From Limnanthes douglasii subsp. nivea (taxonomy: Eukaryota > Streptophyta > Magnoliopsida > Brassicales > Limnanthaceae): a DNA stretch of 64,000 bases. Positions within the stretch are counted from its first letter, which is position 1, and every line of letters begins with the position of its first letter. The stretch covers positions 123,240,376 through 123,304,375 of the forward strand of contig JAUPFV010000002.1 in the NCBI GenBank assembly GCA_036936605.1, read 5' to 3'. The notes beneath the pieces were generated by a model. That model worked only from the letters and a program-made list of their open reading frames with translations, was not told the DNA's origin and made no database searches. Shown here piece after piece: positions 44,888 to 57,059 of this stretch. A program made the translations under genes and the position numbers.

Positions 44888-46232
44888 CTATTCCAAGTAC
44901 AACCGGAGGTGTTCAATATTCCAAGGGTGGTTCAAAATCCTTCCATATTTGTCTTGGAGCCGGTATGTCCCAGGCTTAAGCTTTTCAATAACCACATATG
45001 GTCCTTCCCAAGTTGGAGCCAATTTACCGAACTGCTTCTCTTTAGTGTGTAGGAAAACTTTTCTCAACACCTTATCCCCCGATTGAAAATCCCTTCTCTT
45101 GATTTTACAAGCGAACATGCTTCTCATCAAACCTTGATAGTGCACAGCTCTAAGGTGAGCCTTAACTCTTATTTCCTCTATCAATTCAAGTTGGCCTCTG
45201 ATAGCCACCTCGTTAGTGTGTTCGGAAAAATTATGAACTCGAAACGAAGGGAGAGTAGCTGCTATAGGAGTTATGGCATCCATTCCATACACTAAGGCAA
45301 AGGGAGACTCTTGTGTTGTAGCCCCGAGAGTGGTCCGGTAAGCCCACAAAACTTCTTGCAAATAACTAGGCCATTTCCCAGCAATCCCTTCTAAATTCTT
45401 CTTTAGACCGGACAGTATTGTCCTGTTGGCCACTTCGACCTAACCATTTGCTTGTGGGTGGAAAGGGGAAGAGAAGCAATGTTGTATGCCTTTAGAGGCA
45501 CATAATTATCCATTTCCTTATTGTCGAACTGTGGTCCATTATCTGCTGTTATCTTTTGTGGAATTCCAAATCTGCAACAGATTTTGGATAAAACGAATTT
45601 TATAACAGCTTTTGATGTTTTACCTGCCAACAGAGCTACTTCAATCCACTTCGAAAAGTAATCAATAGCAACAATTATAGTTCGGAACCCTCCAGACGCC
45701 ATGGGTAGAGGTCCCACTAAGTCCAACCCCCATCGAGCAAAAGGTATTGGCTCAATAATTGACTCTAAAGGGATGGTTGGGATATGAATTTCATTGCTAT
45801 ATCTCTGGCATGGGTCACACCTCCTCACCAACTCCTTAGCATCTTGCATTATAGAGGGCCAATAATACCCAGCTAATAAAACTCTCCTTGTCAAAGCCCT
45901 GAATCCACAGTGAGTTGACCCCTCACCATCATGCAATTCAGAGAGCACTATCTAAGATTCTTCGACCCCCAAACATCGTAAGAGGGGTCTACTATAAGAT
46001 TTTTTATATAGTATATCTCTTAGGATGACAAAACCACGAGCCTTGTATTTTATTTTTCTTGTAATTGATTTATCCGGTGGCAAGATGCCATCTGAGAGAT
46101 ATTGAAGGAGAGAAAATATCCAATCTTGAGGTTGTTTTATCTGTATATCGAAACTTTCTTCTTCCTTATCCAGACTGATTCGAATGGATGGGCACTCCAG
46201 CACATGAATCCAAGGGTAGGACTTAGTATAGG
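44888..46232 (-). CDS. int: E4 integrase
   Basis: The zinc-binding part LSELHDGEGSTHCGFRALTR with CDPCQRYSNEIHIP has one His-flanking change (AHC to THC). The core has GLDLVGPLPMASGGFRT, ITADNGPQFDNKEMDN and the region before WPTGQYCPV. The C-terminus GKLAPTWEGPYVVIEK ends HPWNIEHLRLYLE with TAG at 44890-44888. A frameshift near 45430-45500 separates the core from the C-terminal 181-codon open frame, and a stop near 45951 interrupts the N-terminal part. Confidence 0.88.
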
Positions 46233-46639
46233 CTATAGTTGCCAAGGAGTCTGCCAGTATATTTTCTGTACGGGAATGTGTTCGTAGATGATGCTTTTAC
46301 AATTAACAGCTACTTTTTTAAGCAGAAGTATGTACTTAACCAACTGCTCATTTTTGGGTTCGGATTGACCTTGTGCATGATGGATAAGCAGCTGAGAATC
46401 GCTCATTAGCTTGACACTTTTGGCTCCACAGATAAGAGCCAATTTCAAACCAGCTATAGCAGCTTCATATTCGGACTCATTATTAGAAGCTCTGAAAGCA
46501 AAACATATAGCTTGATGCATTTTGTCACCGTACGGAGAGGTCAAGCATACTACTACACCACATACCATGGTACTTGATCCACCATCAGTCTGGACGACCC
46601 AGACTTTTTTATCTTTCATATCAGTTGTTTGCTTTGTAT
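46233..46639 (-). CDS. E4 second (archaeal-type) RNase H
   Basis: Catalytic positions are visible in VQTDGGSSTMVCGVV, ASNNESEYEAAIAGLK and LMSDSQLLIHH. The last block is shifted (IPVQKIYWQTPWQL), a one-base lesion near 46275 relative to IPRTENELADSLA in E2. Confidence 0.82.
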
Positions 46640-47210
46640 CCCTATCTGAATGGAATTCAACTAAGAAGTCAACCACAACTTGGGCTTTGATTGCTGTCCG
46701 AGGGGAAAAATCAATATCGAAGTCCCCCAATTCCACTGACCACTCAGTTATTCTACTTGAAACGTCTGCCTTTTGAAGAACATTTTTAAAGGGAAAAGAC
46801 ATCCTGACAATAATAGGATGAGCCTCGAAGTAAGGCCTCATCTTCCTTGCAGCAATCACCAGGGCTAATGCTAATTTTTCAAGCTTCAGATAGCGTTTTT
46901 CTGCATCTATCAAGCTCTTGCTGATGTAACACACCGGACGAGGGTAATTATCTACCTCCCTCACCAATACGGCACTTATGGTACAACTGGAAATTGCCAA
47001 GTATATGAGAAGAGTCTCTCCATCAACAGGTTTAAATAAAGTTTTAGGGCAGGACAAATGTTTTTTGATTTTATTGAAGGCCTCATCACACTGTGAAGAC
47101 CATTCGAATCCTTTTGCACCTTTTAAAGTTTGAAAAAACGGGGCACATCTGTCCGAAGACCTTGAAATGAATTGATTTAACGCAGCCAACCTCCCAGTCA
47201 ACCGTTGTAC
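46640..47210 (-). CDS. E4 RNase H (first, Ty3-type)
   Basis: This is an open frame through FEWSSQCDEAFNKIKKHLSC, VCYISKSLIDAEKRYLKLEK, LALALVIAARKMRPYFEAHP and ITEWSVELGDFDIDFSPRTA, then the tether KAQVVVDFLVEFHSDRD. It lies in a 394-codon open frame (47417-46233). Confidence 0.88.
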
Positions 47211-48175
47211 TTCTTTAATATTCCGAGGAGGCTCCATTTGGAATAAAGCATTAAGCTGGTCCGGATCAGGCTGTATCCCTTGCTCACTTATTACATACCC
47301 CAGGAATTTTCGGGACTGTACTCCAAACGCACACTTTTCTGGGTTTAGTTTCAAATTTACTTTTACTAAGTTAGCAAACGTTTCTTGGAGATCTGTCAAG
47401 TGTAGCTCTTCGTCCATACTTTTTTACCATCATGTTGTCGATGTATACTTCCATGTTTCTTCCAATTTGATCAGCAAAAGCTTTGTTTACCAACCTCTGA
47501 TAAGTAGCCCCAGCATTTTTTAACCCAAATGACTTCACCCTATAACAATGAAGGCCCCTATTAGTAACAAACGTAGTATGCTTCTGATCCTTCAGATCTA
47601 CTTGAATCTGATTGTACCCGGAGAAGGCATCCATGAAAGACAACAACTTGTTCCCAGATGTGGAATCCACCAACTGATCAATCCGGGGAACTGGGTATAA
47701 ATCTTTCGGGCAAGCTCTGTTGAGATCTGTAAAATCGATACACATACACCACTTGCCATTCTTCTTTTTTACCAATACTGGATTGGCTGTCCATAAAGGA
47801 TACTGAGACTCCTTTATGTGTCCCATTTTGGTAAGCCCGTCGACTTCTTGAACTATGATATCAGCCTTTTCCTTAGAAAAAGCTCTTCTCTTTTGTACCA
47901 CAGGTGCTATGTCTCTTCGGATGGACAGTTGGTGTGATATAATATTTGCTGGTACTCCGGTAACATCAGCATTGCACCAAGCAAAAACATTCTGATGGTC
48001 TTTTAGGAACTTCAACATTTTTACCATTTAATTCTGATGTCATTTTGGACCATATCTTAACATTTTTCCCTTCAGCCAAAGAATGTGTTTCAACTTCTTC
48101 AATCGGTATTAAAACTCTATGGGTCTCTCTGGGGTCATCAATTTCACCCTCATCCCCAGAAATCCCCTCAAACTG
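47211..48175 (-). pseudogene. E4 reverse transcriptase
   Basis: It starts after the amber at 48178-48176. It retains the segment lost from E1: PVLVKKKNGKWCMCIDFTDL and RACPKDLYPVPRIDQLVDST. The palm has FMDAFSGYNQIQVDLKDQ and MEVYIDNMMVK; the catalytic YIDD is changed to YIDN, so the second catalytic Asp is lost. Frameshifts lie near 48030 and near 47420 (extra T in a T run). Confidence 0.87.
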
Positions 48176-48759
48176 CTATTCCTCATTGATACGAACTGCC
48201 CCCAACGTTCGAGGAGCCAGTGCGGTTGGATAACACTCTCTTGCTACATTTTGGCTACTCCGACCAACTCCCACTTGTCCTTGCACAGCATATTTCAAAC
48301 GTTGGTGGACTGTTGAGGCCACTGCATGCATCCTAGAGAGCCAAGACCTCCCCAGAATAGCATTATAACAAGTGGGACAATCCACTACGACGAACAGTAT
48401 TCTAACCATCTTTTTAAAAGGGCCTTTGCCCAACAAAAACTCCTTCTCGAACTCCCCCCCGATCATATCTGTTGAGCTTCCAATGAAACCCAGAATTGAC
48501 CTGTTCGAAGGCTGAATTACTGCTGGATTTTTCATCTTTCTGTAGGAAGTTAAAAAGAGAATATTGGCTGAACTTCCGGTGTCCACCAAGATTCGTCTTA
48601 TGTCATTTCCCCCGATGGATGCTCTTATGACAACAGCATCTTCATGATGACCAGCTATAACCCTCAGGTCATCTTCATCGAAAACAATGAAGGGAAATGG
48701 AATCTGCGATTGATAGGAAGTCATGCCTCCTTCCAGTTGGGTAGCTAAGGTATGAACAT
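48176..48759 (-). CDS. pro: E4 aspartic protease, ending at a conserved amber codon
   Basis: The active site ILVDTGSSANILFLTSYRKM lies at about 48587. FVVVDCPTCYNAILGRSWLS and STVHQRLKYAVQGQVGVGRS follow. It is continuous with Gag in one 374-codon frame (49300-48176). It ends RINEE then TAG, followed by CAG TTT GAG. Confidence 0.9.
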
Positions 48760-50172
48760 GCCTTTTTCTCGAAGAAGCAGTGGGTGCTCTCATGGTGTCT
48801 CCTGCGAAAATTGTGAGTGATTCAAAAACGTTAATAAGCCCGGACACCGTCTTGCAACGCTCCTCAATGTCACCCACTCTATTCCGAGTTGGGTCAGGGT
48901 CCAAGTACTCTGACTCTGTATCAAATCTCTCGATTATCACCATAGCCCCCTCCGGAGCTGATGTGCCTACACTATTTGGACCAACCCGATAAGTGTTATC
49001 AAGCCTATTTCCTCCCATTCTTTTAACATATGCTCCCAACTTTCCTCTTTCAATTAAATTCTGGACTTCTTGTTTTAAAGCAATACAATCTTCGGTGGTA
49101 TGGCCAGTATCATTATGATACTGACGGAAACAATTGTTACGGCTCTCCCTAGGAGATTGTAACGCAGCCGGCCTTCTATAGTGTACTTCTTCTTTCGTTT
49201 TGTCATAAATAGTGGCTACGTTTTCTTTTAACTCAGAAAACCACTCCGGTTGAACCCAAGGCCCTCGCTTATTTCTAGACTGCTGACTTTGTGCTGGCAC
49301 AACTGGCTGAGACTGAGCTTTGGCTCTATTATGACTCTGCCCGACCTCCCTAGCCTTGTTTCAGGACTGATTTTGGTTTGGGTTTGGTGCAGCCGGAGCA
49401 GACCTCACCTACTTGTGCACCATGGTTTTCTTTGTTTCATCCACGTTAATTTGTTTTCCAACCTGATTCAATAGACCTCCCCATGTCATGGCCTTTTTCC
49501 TGGTTACTGAATCAGCCAAGTTTCCAGGGTTTAAGCCCTGCCTTAGAGAAGCTATTGCTACTTGTTCAAAGCAATCAGACAACCCATTTTTGGTGTTTAC
49601 AAAGCGACTTATGTATTCTTTTAGGGATTCGTTCGGTTCTTGGGCACAATAGATGGTTGTGTCTCCATTGCCCTTCACCTCTTTACTTCCAACAAACTGG
49701 CTCCGAAAGGCAACCCAAAAAGTATCGAAATTTCTGATGCAACCTTGTGGTAGACTATTGTACCACTTCAGAGCACTCCCCGTAAAGGACTGGGAGAATG
49801 CCCTACAAAGCAGCTTGTCGTCATCATCAAAATTCATCATGAAATTTTTAAACTGTTGCAAGTGGTTGTCCGGGTTTTTATTGCCATCGTATTTTTCCAT
49901 TTTTGTACTATCAAACCTCTTAGGAAGGTTCTCGGACAGGATCTTGGAGGACAGTAGAGATTGTCTCCAATTTCGGCCACGACTGAAGACGGTATCCTCA
50001 TTAGGAGTTGCAAAGATACCTGGCTCATAATGGAAGGTAAAAGGATCCATCACCATCCGATCTATGTGTCTCCGGCTATGAGACGACCCTTTGCCTATAT
50101 GCCTCTTTAACTTTCCACACCTATCCCTTTTTCTTGAATACTTTTTAACCAACTTTTGTTCCTTTTTAGAAC
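48760..50172 (-). pseudogene. gag: E4 gag, 5'-truncated
   Basis: It begins mid-protein at RSKKEQKLVKKYSRKRDRCG, where E2 and E6 have about 110 more residues upstream. The Gag domain reads NPDNHLQQFKNFMMNFDDDD, LKWYNSLPQGCIRNFDTFW and SQFVGSKEVKGNGDTTIYC. A stop or shift lies near 49409-49300. The knuckle near 49130 reads FRQYHNDTGHTTEDC: the first Cys is replaced by Arg. Confidence 0.85.
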
Positions 50173-50478
50173 GGCCCCGTACAATCGGTGCGTATGCCCA
50201 GTTGACCGGTACTAGGCATACGCACCGATGGGGGTGCCTGGCGCACCTCATCGGTGACGCTGGTGGCCATTCTCCAGCCGGCATTCGGCCTGGAAAATAG
50301 CCTCCTAAACCTGTCATAATTTCTAGTTTCTAACCTAAATCCATCAAAATTCTACCCTAATTCTAACAAAACTCAAAATCCTAACTAAATTCACAAAATT
50401 CAATCGTAAATATAACAATCTAGAAATTAAAAATAGGGAAACTTACTTTGGTGGTGGTGGGTTTTTGTTCTTCACCAT
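50173..50478 (-). pseudogene. Possible 5' exons of the PMD gene
   Basis: This is an inferred gene start on the minus strand: ATG at 50478 with a short exon (MVKNKNPPPP), donor gtaagt at 50446, an AT-rich 136-bp intron, acceptor ttatgacag at 50311, then a GC-richer exon beginning FRRLFSRPNAGW-like sequence that runs into the broken edge of E4 at 50173. A CT-rich leader precedes it. It faces the same way as the PMD exons on the other side of E4, so it may be the same gene's 5' end. No domain is recognisable. Confidence 0.4.
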
Positions 50479-50657
50479 GACGGAGGAGGAGAGGGGGAGG
50501 AAGAGGTGGACGTGTGGTGGTTCGCAGGAAAAGTTAGAGAGAGGTGAGAGGTTTTGAGAGAAGTTAAGTTTAGGGTTGTAGAGGGAAGTGAAAGGTGTGA
50601 GGAAAGTGAGAGAGTGTTGTAGGAAAAAATAATGGATAGAGGTTAGTAAAAAAAGGG

Positions 50658-50665
50658 CTTATATA
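50658..50665 (-). promoter_or_regulatory. Possible TATA box upstream of the 50478 ATG
   Basis: TATATAAG on the minus strand is followed by a leader rich in ctctct-type runs, a common look for plant core promoters. It lies about 185 bases upstream of the ATG. Confidence 0.4.
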
Positions 50666-50774
50666 CTCCTAAAAGGGTATTTTTGTCAAAAGTTGGATAA
50701 ACTTATACCACCTTTGGATAAACTTAAAATTGGGTATACTTAAACTACATTTGGGTATATATAGTTTGACCCAT

Positions 50775-51130
50775 AATTAAAATATAATAATATATATAAT
50801 GATCAGACTATCAAAAACAAATTAATAAATACATAAATTATAAAGAATAAAAAATAAAATTGAATTACATTATAATATAATGTTAGAATTCATAAATCTA
50901 ATAATGTATCATGTATTAATTTTTCAAAACTAAAATAACTAGCCGATGTAATACGGATCGGGGTCAGGTTTTTCCCGCGAGAAATTTATTAAACACATAA
51001 TCTATCCCAAACCCAGCGGGTAGTAAATTTTCAAACTCACGACCATCCGTAAAATGTTTTTTAAAATCCATAACCCATCCTATCGGGTCGGGTCGGGTAC
51101 CCGCGGGTTCGAAAAAAATCGTCATCTCTA
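50775..51130. mobile_element. hAT-like non-autonomous DNA transposon, copy 2 (truncated)
   Basis: This is an inverted, diverged copy of the left half of 31120-31927, ending at gtcatctcta (51121-51130). It shares the gggtacccg block, the ttatggattttaaa and ttactaccc words and the AT-rich run with acatgata. Similarity fades near 50775 and the other end is missing. Confidence 0.65.
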
Positions 51131-53768
51131 GTTCACATTCGCCTATAACAAGCGATTCGTATTTTACATTCGTGTTTAACAAATGTTTCATGTTTGGCAG
51201 AGGATTCATGTTTATATCTATTGGTTGTTTTTTAGTGAAAAACTTTGTATACCCACTATTGGATTTGATGGAACCTTTTGAGTACTTGGTAAACCATTAT
51301 TCTTCTCATAATATACAGTTGTACAAAATTGTTATTGTTGAAGCAACAACTATAAAATTACAAATACACATATAATATGTTCAAATTTGTCCTAAAAATT
51401 ATCGTCATGTGGACATCATTAATTAATGGAATGAATGTTACAAAAATAATTGAAAAAATATACTTTAAAAGCTATAGTGATATAAGTTATGTAAATATTC
51501 CACTTTGCACTCTAGCACTAGGAGATGGAATCAATTAGTTGACATTATTCATGATAGGTCTCAATACTAGAATAACAATAAACTATAATCCACTAGTGTC
51601 GAATTCAAAATATAATGGAGATAAAATAAGAAAGACAACACACAAATTTGTAAGTTATTTATTTCACATTTAGTTTTACCTATGTTTCACATTTCGCATT
51701 TTAGACAACAAATTAATTCGTACTAAAGGCAATAACTTAATTCTCATTTCACATTAAGTTTATATAATATCTTGTGTTTCACATTTTGTTTATGGGTTTG
51801 GTTTTCCATTTTACATTTAGTTTTGAGGATTGGTTTTCATTTCGCATTTATTTTTAAGGCATGGTTTGCATTTGCTATTAAAAATCACGTGTTTGATAAA
51901 AAAATATTATTTGCCTAAATGTTTACATAATGATTACATGATAAAAAAATCTAATGAAAACAGACCCAAAATTGAAGATAAAATGTCAAAGAAATATTCC
52001 GTAAAAAAAGAACTGATGATTGTGAGGTAGTGGTTTATGTTAGAGATTTTATTGAAAATTGTGTGATGACCGAAGATTTTGACCCAGAAATCGGTACACT
52101 GAAGAGGGAATTTGTGTTGGATACCTTTTTTAATGATGTACACAAATAAATATTAGTAGTTAAATAATGTATTGACAATAACATTATTGTCTATTGAATA
52201 GTAAATTACATTGCGTTATTACATTTGAACATTAGTGATTCAAAAAAATATTATTGATCGCACTTCACACTTATTTTTTACGGCGTTTTGTGTTTTGTAC
52301 TTCGACTTCCAAAACACTTGAACATTTTTTTCACAACTTCAGACTTCACATTTTATTTTTTCAGTGGTTCATAGTTTACGCTTGGGTTACTTACCGACTT
52401 TGATATTTTTTAACCAATTTTTTTTTGCTTCACATATTTTGACACTAATTTGGATTTCTCACATATACTGCCTTTACCTTTTGATATTTAAAAAAATGCA
52501 ATCTCCGCTTCGTATTTACATTTACCAACGGTTTCATTTTTGCACATGGACTACCACCACACTTTGACATTTTTAAACAACAATTTACACTTGCATTTAT
52601 ATTTTTAAAGGTTTCGTATACATATGGATTTGTGCTTCACAATTACATTTATTAGTGGTTCGTTTTTTATTTTTATTTTTATAGTCTAAATATTGCATTC
52701 GTAGTTAATTCAATATTTATTCATAAATTTCAGAACACTTAAATAAAATATTTAATAATAAAACGTTTCGAATTACATTGTTCCTAAAACAAATCTTCGC
52801 ATGGTCATCTATTATAACCAACTTTCGAACAAAAGTTTCACTTTATCTTTCGTGTTATTTATTTCTCCTCTAAATAAATTCACTATGGGAGTAGGAGAAG
52901 AGATTAATTTCTCACATCCCCCAAAAAAATTTGAATTTCACAAGATCAACAACAATAACGGATTCCAAAAGAAACTTTGTGTAAAACTAGTGAAGACGAA
53001 CGTACTACTTATACACAATATATTTCGACATTATTTTAAAATAATTTTCAAATTAAAGACATAATTCGCTAGTCCAACCTAGCCTTTATGCATAATGTCT
53101 CGAAAATTGACTCATAAGTACAACTTTAATATTGTCAATTAATAGCACTATAAAAAAACTATAAAACTTTTTGACATAATGATTAAAAGACTTCGTTGGA
53201 CTATAAGCCCTGGAACCAGACCGTTTGCCTTTGAAAAATACATATGCATATTTTCTAAAGGTAAATTTTTTATTAAAACACTATCAACTTTTGGACCTAT
53301 TTCATTGATAAACTATTTCGTATATACAATATACAGATTTTTTAAACTTGTGAACCGTATTTGCTATACTTTTATGGATGTATGACTAAAATTAAATTCT
53401 CAATAAGATGAAACCTGCAGTACACATGATAAAAAATTGGAAACAAAACAAAAACATCATTAACTATATCTAAATAAAAATCCAAAATAAATTTTATTTG
53501 GCGATCCACCAAACGAGGTTTTAACATATCAAGAAACCATAGCCAATTATCATCATATTCTTACTTAACAATAAAAACCGCAACTAGAAATATACATGCA
53601 AAGTTATAAAATAAGAACATTTAGTTATACTTGTTTCACATTTCTGTTTTTGCGCTTCGCACTTAGTAAATAGTCACACTTCGCATTTCACATTTTTTTA
53701 TATTACTTGTTTCACACTTTATACTTAGTAAATAATCATTATTCGTATTTTGTGTTTACATATATTAA
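51131..53768. other. AT-rich non-coding DNA with recurring motif
   Basis: I find no supported gene. Variants of tttcacatttcgcattt and cgcttcgcacttagtaaa recur many times, most regularly at 51660-51860, 52260-52700 and 53630-53760. Small open frames here do not match a family. Confidence 0.5.
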
Positions 53769-54138
53769 TGATGATTAAATCAGATTTAAAGGTAGTTTTG
53801 GAAGTTGTTAAGTTTGAATGATATTAAATTCTTTTTAAGAGCTAGATAGAGAAATGAGCTGCTTGTATTTAATATGGAGAGAAAAATGTCTAACCAATTT
53901 AATGTTGTTTGTTGAACTATTTATATTATTTCTTGATTCATAAGTAATTTGGGTCGGATTATATGTTTGGATCAATCTCACGAGTCCTCATGCCATAAAC
54001 AAATGTACTAGCCTCCTAACTGAGTCACTAAGCATATTGCTTATTCATTGAATTTAGTTTTCTTGTCCGAATTGTCCCTCTAAATAAAATCCGACCCATT
54101 TTACTTCTTAGGTCCACCGAAATAATCTGACCCTGTCA
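53769..54138 (-). repeat. E5 3' LTR
   Basis: It ends ctgaccctgtca and is followed by tttagccccctta, matching the polypurine position of E2 and E4. The last 80 bases recur at 57421-57507 with about 85% identity by eye. The exact left edge is uncertain. Confidence 0.7.
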
Positions 54139-54566
54139 TTTAGCCCCCTTATCTTTTTCCAAAACATTTTGGGAGAGCTAATATTGTAAATGATTTCCGA
54201 ACTGTGTACGAATGATGTTATCAAATCTATTTTTAACTAAAAGTCATGACTTTAAACGGTTACTTTATTCAAGACATGTGTCACGTAGTCATTGGAGCTA
54301 CTGAGCAGTTTTACTCTTGGTAATTGCATCTATTTCCAAAAAAGGAAAGCGGCTACATTAATAATATTTTCTAATTATTATCATTGGTTCATTTTTCTTC
54401 GTAAAACACTCAAGTGCATTTTTCTTACTTATATATAAAGGTAATTTTTTACTCTTTCTATTTCTAGAGTGAGAAATAGATTGATCTTACATTTCTAGAT
54501 AGAGAAAATATTTAACATTCAACCAGATTTCTCTTATCGTTCTTCTAGTATTATTCAAAGTTTGTA

Positions 54567-56527
54567 TGTTTATAGTGAGGACTGCATTAATCAAAGGAGG
54601 TTGGCTCAATCTGTCTGAGTTGGAGAAAGAAAAAAGGAAAAACTCGAATCGCTACCGGATTACCCGCTTCTTCAGTAATTCAAACTCTAGAACTATATAG
54701 GATTTCCTCATCTAATAGACAATCAATTGTTTCTAAACCTAGCCCCCTTGTACAATATCTTACAACTCTTGTCTCATCTGCTCAATCAGCTAAGAAACCC
54801 TTAGTAAAAGCAGTTAGTAGTCGTAAACGTCCATCAAATTTTATTCATATGGGGTTGAATGTTGGAGAAAGCACTCCTCGTAGGCGCACCAGACTTCCTA
54901 AGGCTGAAACTAAACCTTTTTCGTCAGGGAAGGAGATGGAAAAGCTAACTAAAACCTCCACTGATACAAGCAATCTTCCACAACGAAATATGATCGTAGG
55001 AGAATCCATCACTACTACTCTTCCAACATTTTTGTCTATTGAGCATCCTTATATCGAGGAATATAAACCTTATCTCAGCCTAAGAATCCAGCAGAGTCAA
55101 GACCACAAATGATGGAAGAGAAAATGGATGACATTGGTGAAGACACACTTTTAGACACATCAGATCATACTGGGGATACTCAAAAAGTACCTTGAGAAAA
55201 AAGAAATAAGACTTCCTTAAAAGAATCCGAACCACTTCTTGAATGTCTTGTTGGGCGAGTCGGGCCTAATTTTACTAAGGTTAATGTCAAATACTTGTTA
55301 GCTTTACAAAATATATCATATGTATACACTCATACAACTGATTTGGATTAGATTCGGAAAAATGAGGGTTTCTTGAATAAATCAAAGTAAGGATTTCTAT
55401 CCCTGAAGAAACTCTGATGGACTGCAAGGTAGGAAAATTGGTGGTTTACACCGACGTGCTTAATTAGGGTCTCTGGTTTCGTTTAGTCCCGGAAATAGTT
55501 AGGTGTTTTCACTTGGTAAAATTATGTCCAAGCCCACTGAGCCCCAATGCATGGTTCATATTGCTAGCTAGTATTATAGCTTCAAGGTTATCAAAATTTC
55601 AATTCCCATGGAAGAATTTGCTGTTGTGGTTGGTTTGTGTCAAAATAGTAACATCCCCTTTTATTACTTCAATATGGGGATTGACTATAACATAGTCAAT
55701 GATTTTCTAGAAGTTGACAAGAGATGGAGAACTCGGTTTCTCTTTAGTAGTGACGCTTAGGAAAATGGCAGAAAGATAACCTCTAAAGAAAATCCAAGTA
55801 TGCTCATAAGATACTGGAAAAGCTCAGGTAGATGTCTTTTTATTTTGTTTTTATAACTTGATATTATTATTTTTAAATTTAGATTCATTTTAAAGTGCTA
55901 TCTTATAAGTTAAAACCAAAGTCTAAAGAACTCAAACGGAGAATCAAAAGACAGGGTTGAGAATTGGGTAAGGAAGTGAAACCCCTTAATGAAATACTGG
56001 TTTAATCCAAATCTGATCATGATCAGTTGCAGTCTAATTTTGCTGATTTGCAGAATGAACTAACTTCCTTGAAGGACCAATGGGCTAAAAATAAAGATAA
56101 CTTTCAGCATTTATTCTAAGAAAAGAAAAAACAGGATAATTTTCTTAAGAAGAAAAAATATGAGATCACCACCCTCAAATAAGCGACTGCAAAGGACATC
56201 GCTGATGTTGTGGATGCATATGCCGATACAGTGTTAATATCTATGGATAAGAGAGATGAATCCATAAAGTCAGATATGATACTACTGTTTTATAATACAT
56301 TTCCTAAGCGGCCTTTGGGGAGTTATGGAAGTATGTACTAGTTGATCAAATTCATTTTCATAGTCTGCCTGTAGGTGATAAGTTAAAAGTTTATTCGGAT
56401 GATTTTGATGAGTACGATTCTGATGATGAAGCTGAAGAGGATTCTGATGGTTAGTATCCAGAAAAAGAAGAAGAAAACAAAGGAAAGAAAGTAGAAGAGA
56501 AGAAATCTGAAGGTAATAAGCCCTAAG
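54567..56527 (+). pseudogene. E5 antisense accessory gene, decayed
   Basis: The start MFIVRTALIKGGWLNLSELE matches E2-E4, and TATATAAAG lies about 130 bases upstream (54432). The Transposase_28-like domain is visible in pieces: VGRVGPNFTKVNVKYLLALQ near 55250-55310, VRCFHLVKLCPSPLSPNAWF near 55500-55560 and FYHFN-like sequence near 55660. A donor-like caggtagatg at 55826 matches the intron position. The coiled-coil and acidic parts (DEYDSDDEAEEDSDG near 56410) remain in pieces. There are many stops and shifts. Confidence 0.75.
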
Positions 56528-57059
56528 GTTAACAATTTTATGTGTTTGTGTTTTATGTACAAAGTGTTTTGTTATCTTTGGCTCGGATTACCTTGAGACA
56601 TATATACAATGCATTTTGTTGTGTAGATCTGATTTTTATTATAATTCAAAGGTATTTTATGTCATCTTTATGTTTCAATGTATATTAATATCCAATCCCA
56701 ACTAAATATTTTTATTCAAAGATAATTAAACACCTTGAGCACTTGAATCAAAGTAATAAACTAAATCCGGCCAAGCCATTCAAAGGTAATCCATTTGAAG
56801 GCAACAAAACTTTAATCTGATCAAGGCATTCGAAGGTAATCCATTCGAAGGAAACAAAACTTTAATCCATCAGGCCATTTGAAGGTAACAAAACTTTAAT
56901 CCCATGAGGAATAACAAAGAGACTTTGAAAGGAAAAAAATTAATATATTAATTACGATTCAGACACCTCATTAAAACCTCCCCGCGCCACCAGGGTAGGA
57001 AAGAGTATGCCTCGTAATATTTACATTAAGCTAGAACAAAGTAAATATTTACTAGATAA
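56528..57059. other. E5 spacer with tandem repeats and conserved box
   Basis: Three copies of a unit containing gaaggtaa...caaaactttaatc lie at about 56770-56905. The post-pol box (cacctcattaaaacctcc ... gtaggaaagagtatgcc) lies at 56961-57012, and the aatatttac/gtaaatatt inverted repeat at 57017-57055. The box is better preserved than the neighbouring coding sequence. Confidence 0.6.

Larger units (their letters stand above)
40573..50172 (-). mobile_element. E4: Tat-type element, 5' end lost
   Basis: This minus-orientation relative of E2 has its 3' LTR at 40573-40991. The antisense gene runs rightward (41435-44397) and gag-pol leftward (50172-44888). The 5' LTR, primer site and first part of gag are missing: homology to E2/E6 gag ends near 50172, next to unrelated GC-richer sequence. 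The left flank is an intron-like sequence of the PMD gene. Confidence 0.92.

Noticed and set aside
50964..51209. 81-codon minus open frame
   Set aside because: It lies across the end of hAT-like copy 2 and its flank. Copy 1 has no equivalent protein, so it is not a gene.
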